DNA of 64,000 bases from JAWKWH01 sp963669415 (GTDB taxonomy: Bacteria; Pseudomonadota; Alphaproteobacteria; Rhizobiales; Rhizobiaceae). Shown in pieces: positions 9,620 through 18,185 of this stretch. The stretch spans positions 186,001 through 250,000 of the forward strand of contig CAXXPS010000001.1 of assembly GCA_963669415.2 (NCBI GenBank), given 5' to 3'. Every line of letters begins with the position of its first letter. The stretch's first letter is position 1. The notes beneath the pieces were generated by a model, which saw only the letters and a program-made list of their open reading frames with translations, searched no databases and was not told the DNA's origin. The position numbers were made by a program, and so were the translations under genes.

Positions 9620-10633
9620 TCAGACCAAGCCCAACTTGATCAATTTGCGGCCGGTTGCAACAACGGCCTCTTCAGCCCTGATGAATTCAATGCCCAAAGC
9701 TTTTCTCGTCTGTGTGGTGTCAAAACGCCGTTCCCGTCCGAGATCTTGGATTACCGATCGCACGGCCGGGTCGAATTTGGCGACAATGCGCACGACAAAA
9801 TCGGGCAGGACGAATTTCGGTGCCTTGCGGGCATCATTGCCAAGCGCTTTTCTCAATACCCGCGCCATTTCGATGATCCAAAGTGAATCGGATGCCGCTA
9901 TGTACCGCCCTCCAGATGGCTGGTTCGTTTCCATGGCAAGAACATGCATCCGGGCAACGTCGCGGACATCGACGGCCGAGAAGTGAAGCCGTGGAGCAGC
10001 TGGATATTTTCCCGAAAGCAACATGCTGATGACCTCAAGCGAGGCGCTGATATCTTCGTCGAGGGGTGGTCCGAATACATATGAAGGGTTGATGCTGGCA
10101 TAATGCATATTGTCCGTCTCGCTTGCTACAAAATTCCGCGCGGCACGTTCGGCAAGCGTCTTTGATTTGACATAGGGGCTCGATCTGGGGTGGCCGAGGT
10201 CAGACCAGTCGTTTTCGTCAAGAACGGTCTTGTCGTGCCCGGCGGCGATTGCTGCAACGGACGAGGTCTGGACAAAACGTTTGACACCTGCATTGTGCGC
10301 AGCCCGCAATACCCTGAGCGTTCCCTCAACGGCCGGTTTGATGAGCTCATTTTCGTCTTTCGGTTGGGCAAGGGGAACGGGTGAGGCGACGTGGGCAACA
10401 CAGTCACAACCCCTCACCGTCCTGTCCCAACCGTTATCAGAAAGCAGGTCGGCTTCGGCAAAATCCAGATTTGAGACCTCCGTGTGCGCTGAAAGAGTTT
10501 GCCTGACCAAGTCTGCCTTTGCCGCGCTCCGTACGGTTCCGCGGACATGATAGTCAGCCTTCAGAAACTCCAGCGCGACCTGCTTGGCAATAAAACCTGT
10601 AATCCCCGTTACAAGAACCGTTTTCTTCGCCAT
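9620..10633 (-). CDS. NAD-dependent epimerase/dihydroflavonol-4-reductase-like SDR (copy 2)
   Basis: A 337-residue extended SDR closely related to its downstream neighbour; blocks such as LAQPKDENELIKPAVEGT are shared. It has the Rossmann motif TGITGFIAKQVA and the catalytic YVKSK. It is the first gene of the pair, so the two probably form one transcript. A recent tandem duplication is the simplest explanation. C-terminal halves differ more than N-terminal halves, which suggests that substrate binding has diverged while the cofactor domain is kept. Confidence 0.87.
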   Translation of the reverse strand: MAKKTVLVTGITGFIAKQVALEFLKADYHVRGTVRSAAKADLVRQTLSAHTEVSNLDFAEADLLSDNGWDRTVRGCDCVAHVASPVPLAQPKDENELIKPAVEGTLRVLRAAHNAGVKRFVQTSSVAAIAAGHDKTVLDENDWSDLGHPRSSPYVKSKTLAERAARNFVASETDNMHYASINPSYVFGPPLDEDISASLEVISMLLSGKYPAAPRLHFSAVDVRDVARMHVLAMETNQPSGGRYIAASDSLWIIEMARVLRKALGNDARKAPKFVLPDFVVRIVAKFDPAVRSVIQDLGRERRFDTTQTRKALGIEFIRAEEAVVATGRKLIKLGLV

Positions 10634-10756
10634 GTGAACCCCTAGCCGCGACCAACCCGTGCATTCAGACCGATGTGAAAATTCGAAATCGCCGGATCAT
10701 CAAATGACATATTTTAACGCTTGGTCAAATGATTAGAGTGAACTACCACTTGCCGA

Positions 10757-11131
10757 ATGATCGATCCCTTCCGCCCGATCTGGCTTGGTACCGGCATTTT
10801 GGCTGTCGGTCTGGGAGTAGCGGGAATATTCCTGCCGTTGCTGCCGACGACTCCATTCTTGCTGCTGGCTGCATTTGCCTTTGCGCGATCCTCGCCTCGT
10901 CTGCACGATTGGCTGGTCAATCACCGGCAGTTTGGTCCGATGATCGAGGACTGGCGGCAGCATGGTGCAATATCGAAGCGGGCCAAAACGCTCGCTGTCA
11001 TTGCGATGGTCGCTGCGGTTCTGCTTTCCTGGGGAGCTGGATTCGGCAACATGATTATCCTTATCCAGATCGCGGTCATGGGATGTGTATCGCTATTCAT
11101 CCTTACGCGGCCAAACGCGCCGGGAGAATAG
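10757..11131 (+). CDS. YbaN/DUF454 family membrane protein
   Basis: A 124-residue inner-membrane protein with the DUF454 signature: an N-terminal hairpin of two membrane segments with GIFLPLLPTTPFLLLAAFAFARSS-like residues, then a soluble stretch HDWLVNHRQFGP and two more hydrophobic segments. The family function is unknown. It stands alone, divergent from the SDR pair. No strong ribosome-binding site is visible before the ATG. Confidence 0.85.
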   Translation: MIDPFRPIWLGTGILAVGLGVAGIFLPLLPTTPFLLLAAFAFARSSPRLHDWLVNHRQFGPMIEDWRQHGAISKRAKTLAVIAMVAAVLLSWGAGFGNMIILIQIAVMGCVSLFILTRPNAPGE

Positions 11132-11249
11132 CGGATCAGCGTTGACTTTGAAGCGGATTTGCTGTTTACAGCCGCCAATTCCGCGACGAGTTCAAAACTC
11201 CAAGCGCCGACCGGGACCCGACAAGGTTTAAAGAGATCCCGGAGGTTAA

Positions 11250-11278
11250 CACCCGGCAGCGCAATGCGCCCCCGGGTG
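11250..11278 (+). other. Nested stem-loop in the leader region before ffh
   Basis: CACCCGG pairs with CCGGGTG, and inside it GCGC pairs with GCGC around an AAT loop. It lies 84 bp upstream of the ffh start in a 230-bp gap. No run of T follows, so it is not a canonical terminator. It may structure the ffh mRNA leader. It does not contain the SRP RNA signature. Confidence 0.45.
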
Positions 11279-11361
11279 CAAAAACGCTTTGAGTAATTGA
11301 ATTTTTCCCGGACCGAACCGACCTTGAAGCAATCGAAAGCTTCTATGGGCAAGGGAAAAAG

Positions 11362-12921
11362 ATGTTTGAATCGCTACAGGAACGCCTTGGCGGCATATTG
11401 AACGGACTTACCGGGCGCGGTGCGCTGTCGGACAAGGATGTTGCTGCTGCACTTCGAGAAGTGCGCCGCGCTTTGATCGAGGCGGATGTGGCGCTGGAAG
11501 TGGTTCGTGGCTTCACAGATCGTGTACGCGAGAAAGCCGTTGGCGCAGAGGTGCTGAAAAGCATCAAGCCCGGCCAGATGGTCGTCAAGATTGTTCATGA
11601 TGAATTGGTCGAGATGCTGGGGTCGGAAGGGGTCACGATTGACCTCAATGCGCCTGCACCTGTCGTCGTCATGATGGTCGGCCTGCAGGGATCGGGTAAG
11701 ACCACAACCTCGGCAAAGATCGCCAAAAGAATGACGGAGAAACAGGGCAAAAAGGTCCTGATGGCGTCGCTTGATACCCGACGGCCTGCCGCTCAGGAGC
11801 AATTGCGCCAGCTAGGCGAGCAGACAAATGTTCCGACACTGCCTATCGTCGAAGGACAATCGCCAGTCGATATCGCCAACCGGGCGGTGCAAGCCGGCAA
11901 GCTCGGCGGCCATGATGTGGTGATCCTCGATACTGCCGGTCGCACGCATATCGACGAGCCTCTGATGGGTGAGATGGCCGATATTAATAAGGCCTCCAGT
12001 CCGCACGAAATTCTGCTTGTTGCCGATTCGCTGACCGGTCAGGATGCGGTGAACCTTGCCAAGAGCTTTGACGAGCGCGTCGGAATCACCGGCCTGGTCC
12101 TGACGCGCATGGATGGTGACGGGCGCGGCGGTGCAGCGCTGTCGATGCGGGCTGTTACCGGCAAGCCGATCAAACTGATCGGCACCGGCGAGAAGATGGA
12201 TGCGCTGGAGGAATTCTATCCGAAGCGCATTGCTGACCGCATCCTTGGCATGGGTGACATCGTTTCGCTGGTTGAAAAGGCCGCCGAAACCATCGATGCG
12301 GAAAAAGCCGCAGCGATGGCCAAGAAGATGCAGTCGGGCAAGTTCGATCTGAACGATCTTTCCGATCAGCTGGGCCAGATGCAGAAGATGGGTGGCATGG
12401 GCGGTATCATGGGCATGATGCCCGGCATGGGCAAGATGAAGGACCAAATGGCTGCCGCCGGTCTCGACGACAAAATGTTCGGCCGTCAGCAGGCCATCAT
12501 TTCGTCAATGACGAAATACGAACGCGCGCATCCAGAAGTGCTCAAGCACAGCCGCAAGAAGCGTATTGCTGCCGGCTCCGGAACCAATTCCGCAGAAATC
12601 AACAAGCTATTGAAGATGCATCGCCAGATGGCAGACATGATGAAGGCGATGGGAGGCGGCAAGGGCAAGGGTGCCGGCATGATGCGTTCGCTGATGGGTG
12701 GACTTGCGGGTAAAATGGGGCTGGGCGGCGGTCTGCCCGATCTTTCCAACATGGATCCAAAACAGCTGGAGAAGTTGCAAAAGCAGGCTGAAGCCGCAGG
12801 CCTGACCAAGGAAGGCGGAATGCCGCCATTGCCGGGCGGTGGTGGCTTGCCAGGATTGGGTGGGCCGAAGTTGCCAGGGCTTGGTGGTCCATCGTTGCCT
12901 GGACTGGGCAAAAAGAAATGA
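11362..12921 (+). CDS. ffh: Signal recognition particle protein Ffh
   Basis: Ffh binds 4.5S RNA and signal sequences and, with FtsY, delivers inner-membrane proteins to the translocon in a GTP-dependent cycle. The 519-residue protein has the N helical domain, a G domain with GLQGSGKTT at 107-115, then DTAGRTHID and TRMDGDGRGGA, and a methionine-rich M domain. It ends in a long Gly/Pro/Leu tail with three LPGLG repeats, as in other alphaproteobacteria. Its stop overlaps the next start by 4 bp, so the ffh, GNAT and chorismate mutase genes look translationally coupled. Confidence 0.97.
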   Translation: MFESLQERLGGILNGLTGRGALSDKDVAAALREVRRALIEADVALEVVRGFTDRVREKAVGAEVLKSIKPGQMVVKIVHDELVEMLGSEGVTIDLNAPAPVVVMMVGLQGSGKTTTSAKIAKRMTEKQGKKVLMASLDTRRPAAQEQLRQLGEQTNVPTLPIVEGQSPVDIANRAVQAGKLGGHDVVILDTAGRTHIDEPLMGEMADINKASSPHEILLVADSLTGQDAVNLAKSFDERVGITGLVLTRMDGDGRGGAALSMRAVTGKPIKLIGTGEKMDALEEFYPKRIADRILGMGDIVSLVEKAAETIDAEKAAAMAKKMQSGKFDLNDLSDQLGQMQKMGGMGGIMGMMPGMGKMKDQMAAAGLDDKMFGRQQAIISSMTKYERAHPEVLKHSRKKRIAAGSGTNSAEINKLLKMHRQMADMMKAMGGGKGKGAGMMRSLMGGLAGKMGLGGGLPDLSNMDPKQLEKLQKQAEAAGLTKEGGMPPLPGGGGLPGLGGPKLPGLGGPSLPGLGKKK

Positions 12922-13475
12922 GGCGGGTGTCAGACTTGATCCCGACGTTCGAAACAGAGCGCCTGATCTTGCGCTGCATTGAGCAGCGCGACTACGAACC
13001 ATTTGCGGCTTTTTACGCCACCGATGCGACGAGCTTTGTCGGCGGTCCGATGAGTTCCGAGTTGGCGTGGCGCAAGCTGGCTGGCTATGCAGGCGGGTGG
13101 GTGCTGCGCGGTTTCGGACAGTTCGCAGTTGAAGAAAAATCCACGGGCAGTTTTGTCGGTATTGTCGGCCCTTACCATCCGGAAGGCTGGCCGGAACCTG
13201 AAATTGCCTGGTCGGTCGTGTCAGGATTTCAGGGTAAGGGTTATGCGCGCGAAGCTGCACTGCGTTCATTACGCTTCGCCTATGAGGATCTCGGCTGGGA
13301 AAAGGCATGCTCGTGCATCGACGCCGATAATACGCCCTCGATCAAACTCGCAGAAAGTCTTGGTGCGGTCTGTGAGGGTGAGACCGAAATCCGTCCCTTT
13401 GGCCCTGCGCTGCTCTACCGGCACAAATCACCCGCCGAGTTACTCGGCTCCAATCATTTGGGGAGTGCGGCATGA
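12918..13475 (+). CDS. GNAT family N-acetyltransferase (RimJ-like)
   Basis: A 185-residue acetyl-CoA-dependent acetyltransferase. It has the N-terminal ETERLILR motif typical of RimJ/RimL-like GNATs, the acetyl-CoA pyrophosphate-binding segment VSGFQGKGYAREA, and the later DADNTPSIKLAESLG. The acceptor is unknown. It overlaps ffh upstream and chorismate mutase downstream by 4 bp each, so it is the middle gene of a tight run. Confidence 0.88.
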   Translation: MRRVSDLIPTFETERLILRCIEQRDYEPFAAFYATDATSFVGGPMSSELAWRKLAGYAGGWVLRGFGQFAVEEKSTGSFVGIVGPYHPEGWPEPEIAWSVVSGFQGKGYAREAALRSLRFAYEDLGWEKACSCIDADNTPSIKLAESLGAVCEGETEIRPFGPALLYRHKSPAELLGSNHLGSAA

Positions 13476-13789
13476 GCGATACCGAAACAGCGATGGCGTT
13501 GCTGAAGGAATATCGCCAGTCGATCGACAATTTTGATGCCATGCTGGTTCACACTTTGGCAGAGCGGTTTCGCTGCACCAAAGCGGTTGGCGAACTGAAG
13601 GCCATGCATGACCTGCCGCCGGCTGATCCGGCGCGTGAAAAAGCCCAGATTGAACGCCTGCGACGATTGGCAAAGGAATCCGATCTCGACCCGGATTTTG
13701 CGGAGAAGTTCCTGAATTTCATCATCCAGGAAGTCATCCGTCATCACGAGAGAATCGCCGCTGAGAGCGGTGCAAACAACGATAATTGA
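13472..13789 (+). CDS. Chorismate mutase (AroQ type)
   Basis: A 105-residue all-helical protein of the AroQ class, which converts chorismate to prephenate for phenylalanine and tyrosine synthesis. Conserved features are YRQSIDNFDAMLVHTLAER in the first helix, the KAVGELKA segment and the C-terminal helix with IIQEVIRHHE. It is a stand-alone monofunctional form. It overlaps the GNAT gene by 4 bp, and rpsP begins 35 bp downstream. Confidence 0.88.
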   Translation: MSDTETAMALLKEYRQSIDNFDAMLVHTLAERFRCTKAVGELKAMHDLPPADPAREKAQIERLRRLAKESDLDPDFAEKFLNFIIQEVIRHHERIAAESGANNDN

Positions 13790-13823
13790 CATTCAACAGA
13801 CAAGCCCATCAGGAGACTTTGAA

Positions 13824-14366
13824 ATGGCACTGAAAATAAGACTGGCCCGTGCGGGCTCCAAGAAACGCCCATATTATCACGTGGTAATTGCCGATGTGCG
13901 CTCACCGCGTGATGGCCGCTTCATTGAGCAGGTTGGTTCCTGGAACCCGATGCTGCCGAAAGACGGGGAGCGTGTGAAGCTCAACGAAGAGCGCATCAAA
14001 CATTGGCTCGGCCATGGCGCGAAGCCGACCGACCGTGTGCTTCGGTTCCTCGATGAAGCCGGTATTGCCAAGCGCGATGCGCGCAATAATCCAAACAAGG
14101 CCAAGCCCGGCAAGAAGGCCATGGAGCGCGTAGAAGCCGCAAAGCAGGCTGAAGAAGACGCCAAGGCAAAGGCCGAGGAAGAGGCCGCTGCTGCAAAGGC
14201 TGCAGAGGAAGAGGCGAAAGCTGCCGAGGCAGAAGCGCCTGCTGAGGAAGCTCCGGCAGAGGAAGCTCCGGCAGAAGAGGCGCCGGCAGAAGAAGCGCCC
14301 GCCGAAGCTGCAGCTGAAGAGGCTCCGGCCGAAGAGGAAGCCAAGAAGGAAGAAGCTGCCTCCTAA
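13824..14366 (+). CDS. rpsP: 30S ribosomal protein S16 with long Ala/Glu-rich tail
   Basis: S16 is an early-assembling protein of the small ribosomal subunit. The first 85 or so residues are canonical (start MALKIRLARAGSKKRPYY, then DGRFIEQVGSWNP). The remaining half, to 180 residues, is a low-complexity tail of Ala, Glu and Lys with repeated APAEE units, longer than the short extensions usual in Rhizobiales. I chose ATG 13824 over an upstream in-frame codon because AGGAG lies 9 bp upstream and the conserved N terminus starts here. The usual partners rimM and trmD do not follow. Confidence 0.96.
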   Translation: MALKIRLARAGSKKRPYYHVVIADVRSPRDGRFIEQVGSWNPMLPKDGERVKLNEERIKHWLGHGAKPTDRVLRFLDEAGIAKRDARNNPNKAKPGKKAMERVEAAKQAEEDAKAKAEEEAAAAKAAEEEAKAAEAEAPAEEAPAEEAPAEEAPAEEAPAEAAAEEAPAEEEAKKEEAAS

Positions 14367-14391
14367 CGGTTTCCAATTTTGTGCATGATCG

Positions 14392-14420
14392 ACGGCGGGT
14401 CAGGTGATCCGCCGTTTTTC
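14392..14420 (+). terminator. Rho-independent terminator after rpsP
   Basis: ACGGCGG and CCGCCGT form a 7-bp GC-rich stem around a 10-base loop, followed by TTTTCTTT. It starts 25 bp after the rpsP stop and probably ends the ffh-to-rpsP transcript. Confidence 0.85.
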
Positions 14421-14451
14421 TTTGCCGTTATGATGACTCAATGTCATCGTA

Positions 14452-14880
14452 GTGGAATTCGCGAGAAGGATCGTCGATTTGTTGGCGCCAATTGCAAAAT
14501 CAAAGATTCTGGCGTTTCCGATTTCCACGGTCTACAGGGCGTGGGTTTCGTCCGACACGGTGATCCCGCCTGCAACCGCCATGGATATTGATCCGAAAGT
14601 CGGTGGCCACTACCGGCTGATCATTAATACACCGGACTTCAAGTCGCGTTGCGAAGGCGTTTTTTCTGTCGTCGAGCCTGAAAACCGTATCGTCTACTCC
14701 TGGCAGTGGGAGGGCGACGACAACGCCACTCAAATCGAAGTTCAATTTACTGAGATTCCGGCTGGCACGAAGGTAGTTCTTACTCACTCCGGCTTTTCCG
14801 ATGAGCAAAGCCGCTCCAATCATGCTCATGGCTGGGACAGTTTTTTCACCGGGTTCGAATCTTATCTGGACGATCAGTGA
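14452..14880 (+). CDS. SRPBCC / AHSA1-like domain protein
   Basis: A 142-residue protein of the Bet v1-like SRPBCC fold, which binds hydrophobic ligands. Family features are the ISTVYRAWVSSDTV segment, PKVGGHYRL, the central GVFSVVEPENRIVYSW strand pair, and the C-terminal HAHGWDSFF that matches the GW segment of AHSA1-type domains. The start is a GTG; other in-frame starts are possible. It sits alone between the rpsP terminator and typA. Confidence 0.75.
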   Translation: MEFARRIVDLLAPIAKSKILAFPISTVYRAWVSSDTVIPPATAMDIDPKVGGHYRLIINTPDFKSRCEGVFSVVEPENRIVYSWQWEGDDNATQIEVQFTEIPAGTKVVLTHSGFSDEQSRSNHAHGWDSFFTGFESYLDDQ

Positions 14881-14982
14881 CCAGCTATCGACGGTCTTTC
14901 ATCTGACCGAGTTCTGCTGTAGAAGCGCCTCAGATTCACGCAAATCCACTGGCTTTGCAAATACCTTCCCGAAAGAAATCCA

Positions 14983-16806
14983 ATGCCCCTTCGCAACATA
15001 GCGATCATCGCCCATGTCGATCATGGCAAAACAACGCTTGTCGACGCGCTTTTAAAACAGTCCGGTGCGGTGCGCGAAAATCAGCGCGTTGACGAACGCG
15101 CACTTGATTCAGGCGATATTGAAAAAGAACGCGGCATCACCATTCTGGCCAAGGCGACATCGGTGGTCTGGAAAGATACCCGGATCAATATTGTCGATAC
15201 CCCCGGACATGCCGATTTTGGCGGCGAGGTTGAGCGGATCCTCAATATGGTGGATGGCGCAATCGTATTGGTCGATGCAGCTGAAGGTCCGATGCCTCAA
15301 ACCAAGTTCGTCGTCGGCAAGGCTCTCAAGGTTGGGTTGAAACCGATCGTCGCGGTCAACAAGATTGACTGTCCGGATGCGCGCGCCAGCGAAGTCATCA
15401 ACGACGTGTTTGATCTCTTTGCCAATCTGGATGCGACCGATGAACAGCTTGATTTTCCAATTCTTTATGGCTCTGGCCGCGACGGCTGGATGAGTGCCGA
15501 AGAGAACGGCCCGCAGGATCAGGGGCTGGCACCGCTGTTCGATCTGGTGCTTGATCACGTGGCGGAACCGAAGACTGGCGCCGGACCATTCCGCATGATC
15601 GGCACGATCCTCGAAGCCAATCCTTATCTCGGGAGAATAATCACCGGCCGCATTGAAGCCGGGTCTGTAAAGCCGAACCAGACCGTCAAGGTGCTGGATC
15701 AAGATGGCACCATCGTCGAACAAGGCCGCGTGTCGAAGATTTTGGCCTTTCGTGGCCTCGAACGCCAGCCGATCGAGGAGGGTAAAGCCGGGGATATTGT
15801 GGCAATAGCCGGACTGTCGAAAGGTACCGTAGCTGATACTTTTTGCGATCCCGAAATCGAACAACCAATGGCGGCGCAACCTATCGACCCGCCGACGGTG
15901 ACGATGTCGTTTATCGTCAACGACAGCCCGCTTGCCGGAACCGAGGGCGACAAGGTGACAAGCCGCGTCATCCGCGAGCGTTTGTTCCGCGAGGCTGAAG
16001 GCAATGTCGCCTTGAAGATCGAAGAAGCGGAAGACAAGGATTCGTTTTATGTTTCCGGCCGGGGCGAACTGCAGCTGGCGGTTCTGATCGAAACCATGCG
16101 CCGGGAAGGCTACGAGCTGGCTGTATCGCGGCCTCGCGTGGTGATGAAGACTGATAATTCCGGCAATCAACTCGAGCCGGTGGAAGAAGTGGTCATCGAC
16201 GTTGACGATGAACATTCCGGTATTGTGGTCCAGAAAATGTCGGAACGAAAAGCCGAAATGGTGGAGTTGAAACCATCAGGTGGCGGCCGGCAGCGGTTGG
16301 TTTTTCATGCGCCAACCAGGGGTTTGATCGGTTACCAGTCCGAACTGATGACCGACACTCGCGGCACAGCGGTCATGAACCGACTGTTTCACAGTTATGA
16401 GCCCTACAAAGGACCGCTGCCCGGGCGCACAAACGGGGTACTCATTGCCAACGAGGCTGGCGAAGCAGTGGCCTATGCATTGTGGAACCTGGAGGATCGC
16501 GGCCCGATGGTGATCGATGCCGGTGTGAAGGTCTATGCGGGGATGATCATAGGTATTCACTCCAGGGACAACGATCTGGAGGTCAATGTCCTGAAAGGCA
16601 AGAAACTCACCAATATTCGCGCAGCTGGAAAGGATGAAGCAGTCAAACTGACACCGCCTGTCCGCATGACGCTTGAGCGGGCGCTTTCATGGATACAGGA
16701 CGACGAACTTGTCGAAGTGACACCAAAATCGATCCGCTTGAGAAAATTCTATCTGGATACGCACGAACGCAAAAGATTTGAGAAATCACGCGCCGGAGCC
16801 GCTTGA
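14983..16806 (+). CDS. typA: Translational GTPase TypA/BipA
   Basis: TypA is a ribosome-associated GTPase of the EF-G family that helps 50S assembly and stress adaptation. At 607 residues it has family length. The P-loop HVDHGKTT is at 11-18, with the switch motifs RGITILAKA and DTPGHADFGGE, the NKID recognition motif, and the C-terminal domain with APTRGLIGYQSE. The following acyltransferase gene starts 49 bp downstream. Confidence 0.97.
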   Translation: MPLRNIAIIAHVDHGKTTLVDALLKQSGAVRENQRVDERALDSGDIEKERGITILAKATSVVWKDTRINIVDTPGHADFGGEVERILNMVDGAIVLVDAAEGPMPQTKFVVGKALKVGLKPIVAVNKIDCPDARASEVINDVFDLFANLDATDEQLDFPILYGSGRDGWMSAEENGPQDQGLAPLFDLVLDHVAEPKTGAGPFRMIGTILEANPYLGRIITGRIEAGSVKPNQTVKVLDQDGTIVEQGRVSKILAFRGLERQPIEEGKAGDIVAIAGLSKGTVADTFCDPEIEQPMAAQPIDPPTVTMSFIVNDSPLAGTEGDKVTSRVIRERLFREAEGNVALKIEEAEDKDSFYVSGRGELQLAVLIETMRREGYELAVSRPRVVMKTDNSGNQLEPVEEVVIDVDDEHSGIVVQKMSERKAEMVELKPSGGGRQRLVFHAPTRGLIGYQSELMTDTRGTAVMNRLFHSYEPYKGPLPGRTNGVLIANEAGEAVAYALWNLEDRGPMVIDAGVKVYAGMIIGIHSRDNDLEVNVLKGKKLTNIRAAGKDEAVKLTPPVRMTLERALSWIQDDELVEVTPKSIRLRKFYLDTHERKRFEKSRAGAA

Positions 16807-16855
16807 CAAAATCGCGCCAACAGGAAAATTGGCGGTTCAAAGCGGACAGTCTGAC

Positions 16856-17485
16856 ATGACCCCCATCAATGTCGCCCACTGGCCTCGAAAGAGCCAGTAT
16901 CTGTTTTTTCGGACCTATCGTAACCCGCACTTTTCGGTGACGGCGGAGGTGGATGTTACGCGTCTGATGACCGAGCTGAAGCCGAAAGGCATACCGGTGT
17001 TCAACGCATGCCTTTACGCAATAACAGGTGCAGCCAATGATGTGCCGGAGTTCCGCACACGTTTCGATGCCACTCTCGTCTATGAATGCGAAACGGTTGG
17101 TGCGTCGGTCACAGTTCCGATCGAAGATCGCAAATTTGCATTTTGCGACATACCGTGGCAGCGCGACTGGCTCATGTTTGACGAAGCTTGCAAACGTCAG
17201 ATCGAGCAGGCGCGGCAGCAGACTGATCTTAAAAACAAGGTCGCCGGGCAGGGCAACTGGATCTACATGACGTGCCTGCCATGGGTTCATCTGACGGCGA
17301 TGACCCACCCGGTCAGCGGGCCGGAGGACTGCATTCCCAGAGTTGCCTGGGGAAAGATCTCACAACTCAATGGCCGCTGGAAGATGCCGGTTGCCGTACA
17401 GGTCCATCATGCATTGGCTGATGGTCTGCATGTCGGTCTCTTCTTCGATGCGCTCCAAGCGCGTTTGAACACGCTGCAAGCGTAG
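16856..17485 (+). CDS. Chloramphenicol acetyltransferase-like acyltransferase
   Basis: A 209-residue protein of the CatA trimeric acetyltransferase family. The catalytic motif HHALADG is at 184-190 with H185 as general base. Also present are the N-terminal FRTYRNPHFSVTAEVDVT and a central TCLPWVHLTAM resembling the NP-S-PW region. Genuine CatA confers chloramphenicol resistance by O-acetylation. Chromosomal homologues like this may act on other substrates, so resistance should not be assumed. I chose ATG 16856 because upstream starts would overlap typA and the conserved region begins here. Confidence 0.82.
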   Translation: MTPINVAHWPRKSQYLFFRTYRNPHFSVTAEVDVTRLMTELKPKGIPVFNACLYAITGAANDVPEFRTRFDATLVYECETVGASVTVPIEDRKFAFCDIPWQRDWLMFDEACKRQIEQARQQTDLKNKVAGQGNWIYMTCLPWVHLTAMTHPVSGPEDCIPRVAWGKISQLNGRWKMPVAVQVHHALADGLHVGLFFDALQARLNTLQA

Positions 17486-17489
17486 AGGA

Positions 17490-18113
17490 TTATCTCGCCA
17501 TTGCGTGATACTCCCGGTTTGGCTTCATGTCGGTTGCCGCTGCGACGCGGTTCGACATGTTGAAGAATGCGGCAGTCGCCGCAATGTCCCATATGTCACG
17601 ATCGGAGAACCCGGCCTCGCGAAGGGCCTGCCTATCAGGATCGGCAATCTTGTCGGGGACTTCGGTCAGTCTGGTTGCAAATTCAAGCATCGCGGTCTGC
17701 CGCTGATCAAGTCCGGCGCCGCGCCAGTTGTGCGCGATCTCTTCACCAAATCCCGGGTCACCTGACAATTGCCGTACCGCCGCGCCATGTGCAGCCAGAC
17801 AGTAGTGGCAATGATTGATGGCCGAAACGGTGACGGCGATCATTTCGCGCTCCAACTTCGACAGGCCAGAATCGCCGAGCATCAAATCGTTGTAGAAGTC
17901 GGTAAATGCCCGCAATTTCTTTTCGTTGAAGGCATAGGCGGCCAGCACGTTTGGTACCAGGCCCAGTTTTTCCCTGCACTTTTCGAAATAGGCAGAAGTC
18001 GCGTCACTCAATTCGCCTTCGGCTTCAATATTGAGTGCAGTAATTTTCGTGTCGGAAATCTCGGCCAATTGTTTCACTCCGGTATTTGGTATCTTTCTGA
18101 AGCGCAGTCGCAA
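17490..18113 (-). CDS. Peroxidase-related AhpD/carboxymuconolactone decarboxylase-like protein
   Basis: A 207-residue helical protein of the AhpD-like superfamily. The redox CxxC is in NHCHYCLAAHGAA, followed by the conserved distal histidine. The spacing matches the uncharacterised peroxidase-related subfamily rather than true carboxymuconolactone decarboxylase. It is convergent with the CAT-like gene (4-bp gap) and divergent from the NAD-GDH gene. Confidence 0.85.
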   Translation of the reverse strand: MRLRFRKIPNTGVKQLAEISDTKITALNIEAEGELSDATSAYFEKCREKLGLVPNVLAAYAFNEKKLRAFTDFYNDLMLGDSGLSKLEREMIAVTVSAINHCHYCLAAHGAAVRQLSGDPGFGEEIAHNWRGAGLDQRQTAMLEFATRLTEVPDKIADPDRQALREAGFSDRDIWDIAATAAFFNMSNRVAAATDMKPNREYHAMAR

Positions 18114-18185
18114 TCAAGACGTCGCCATGCTGAAAATTTCTGTTACGATAGCTCAAAATTGAGCCAATGCGAGGGAGAAACGCGA

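Noticed and set aside
11132..11361. Possible SRP (4.5S) RNA upstream of ffh
   Set aside because: The gap has a strong nested hairpin but not the conserved SRP RNA apical-loop sequence.
12486..12911. Long Pro/Gly-rich frame antisense to the ffh C terminus
   Set aside because: It is the complement of the repetitive M-domain tail of Ffh, with no homology or start signals.
13877..14344. Ala/Ser-rich frame antisense to rpsP
   Set aside because: It arises from the repetitive Ala/Glu codons of S16 read on the other strand.
16856..17485. Calling the CatA-like gene a chloramphenicol-resistance gene
   Set aside because: The catalytic motif is present, but chromosomal homologues often have other substrates and nothing in the context indicates resistance.
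17769..18185. Upstream extension of the NAD-GDH frame by 139 residues
   Set aside because: It overlaps the divergent AhpD-like gene, has no conserved sequence, and a good ribosome-binding site with the natural N terminus is at 18186.
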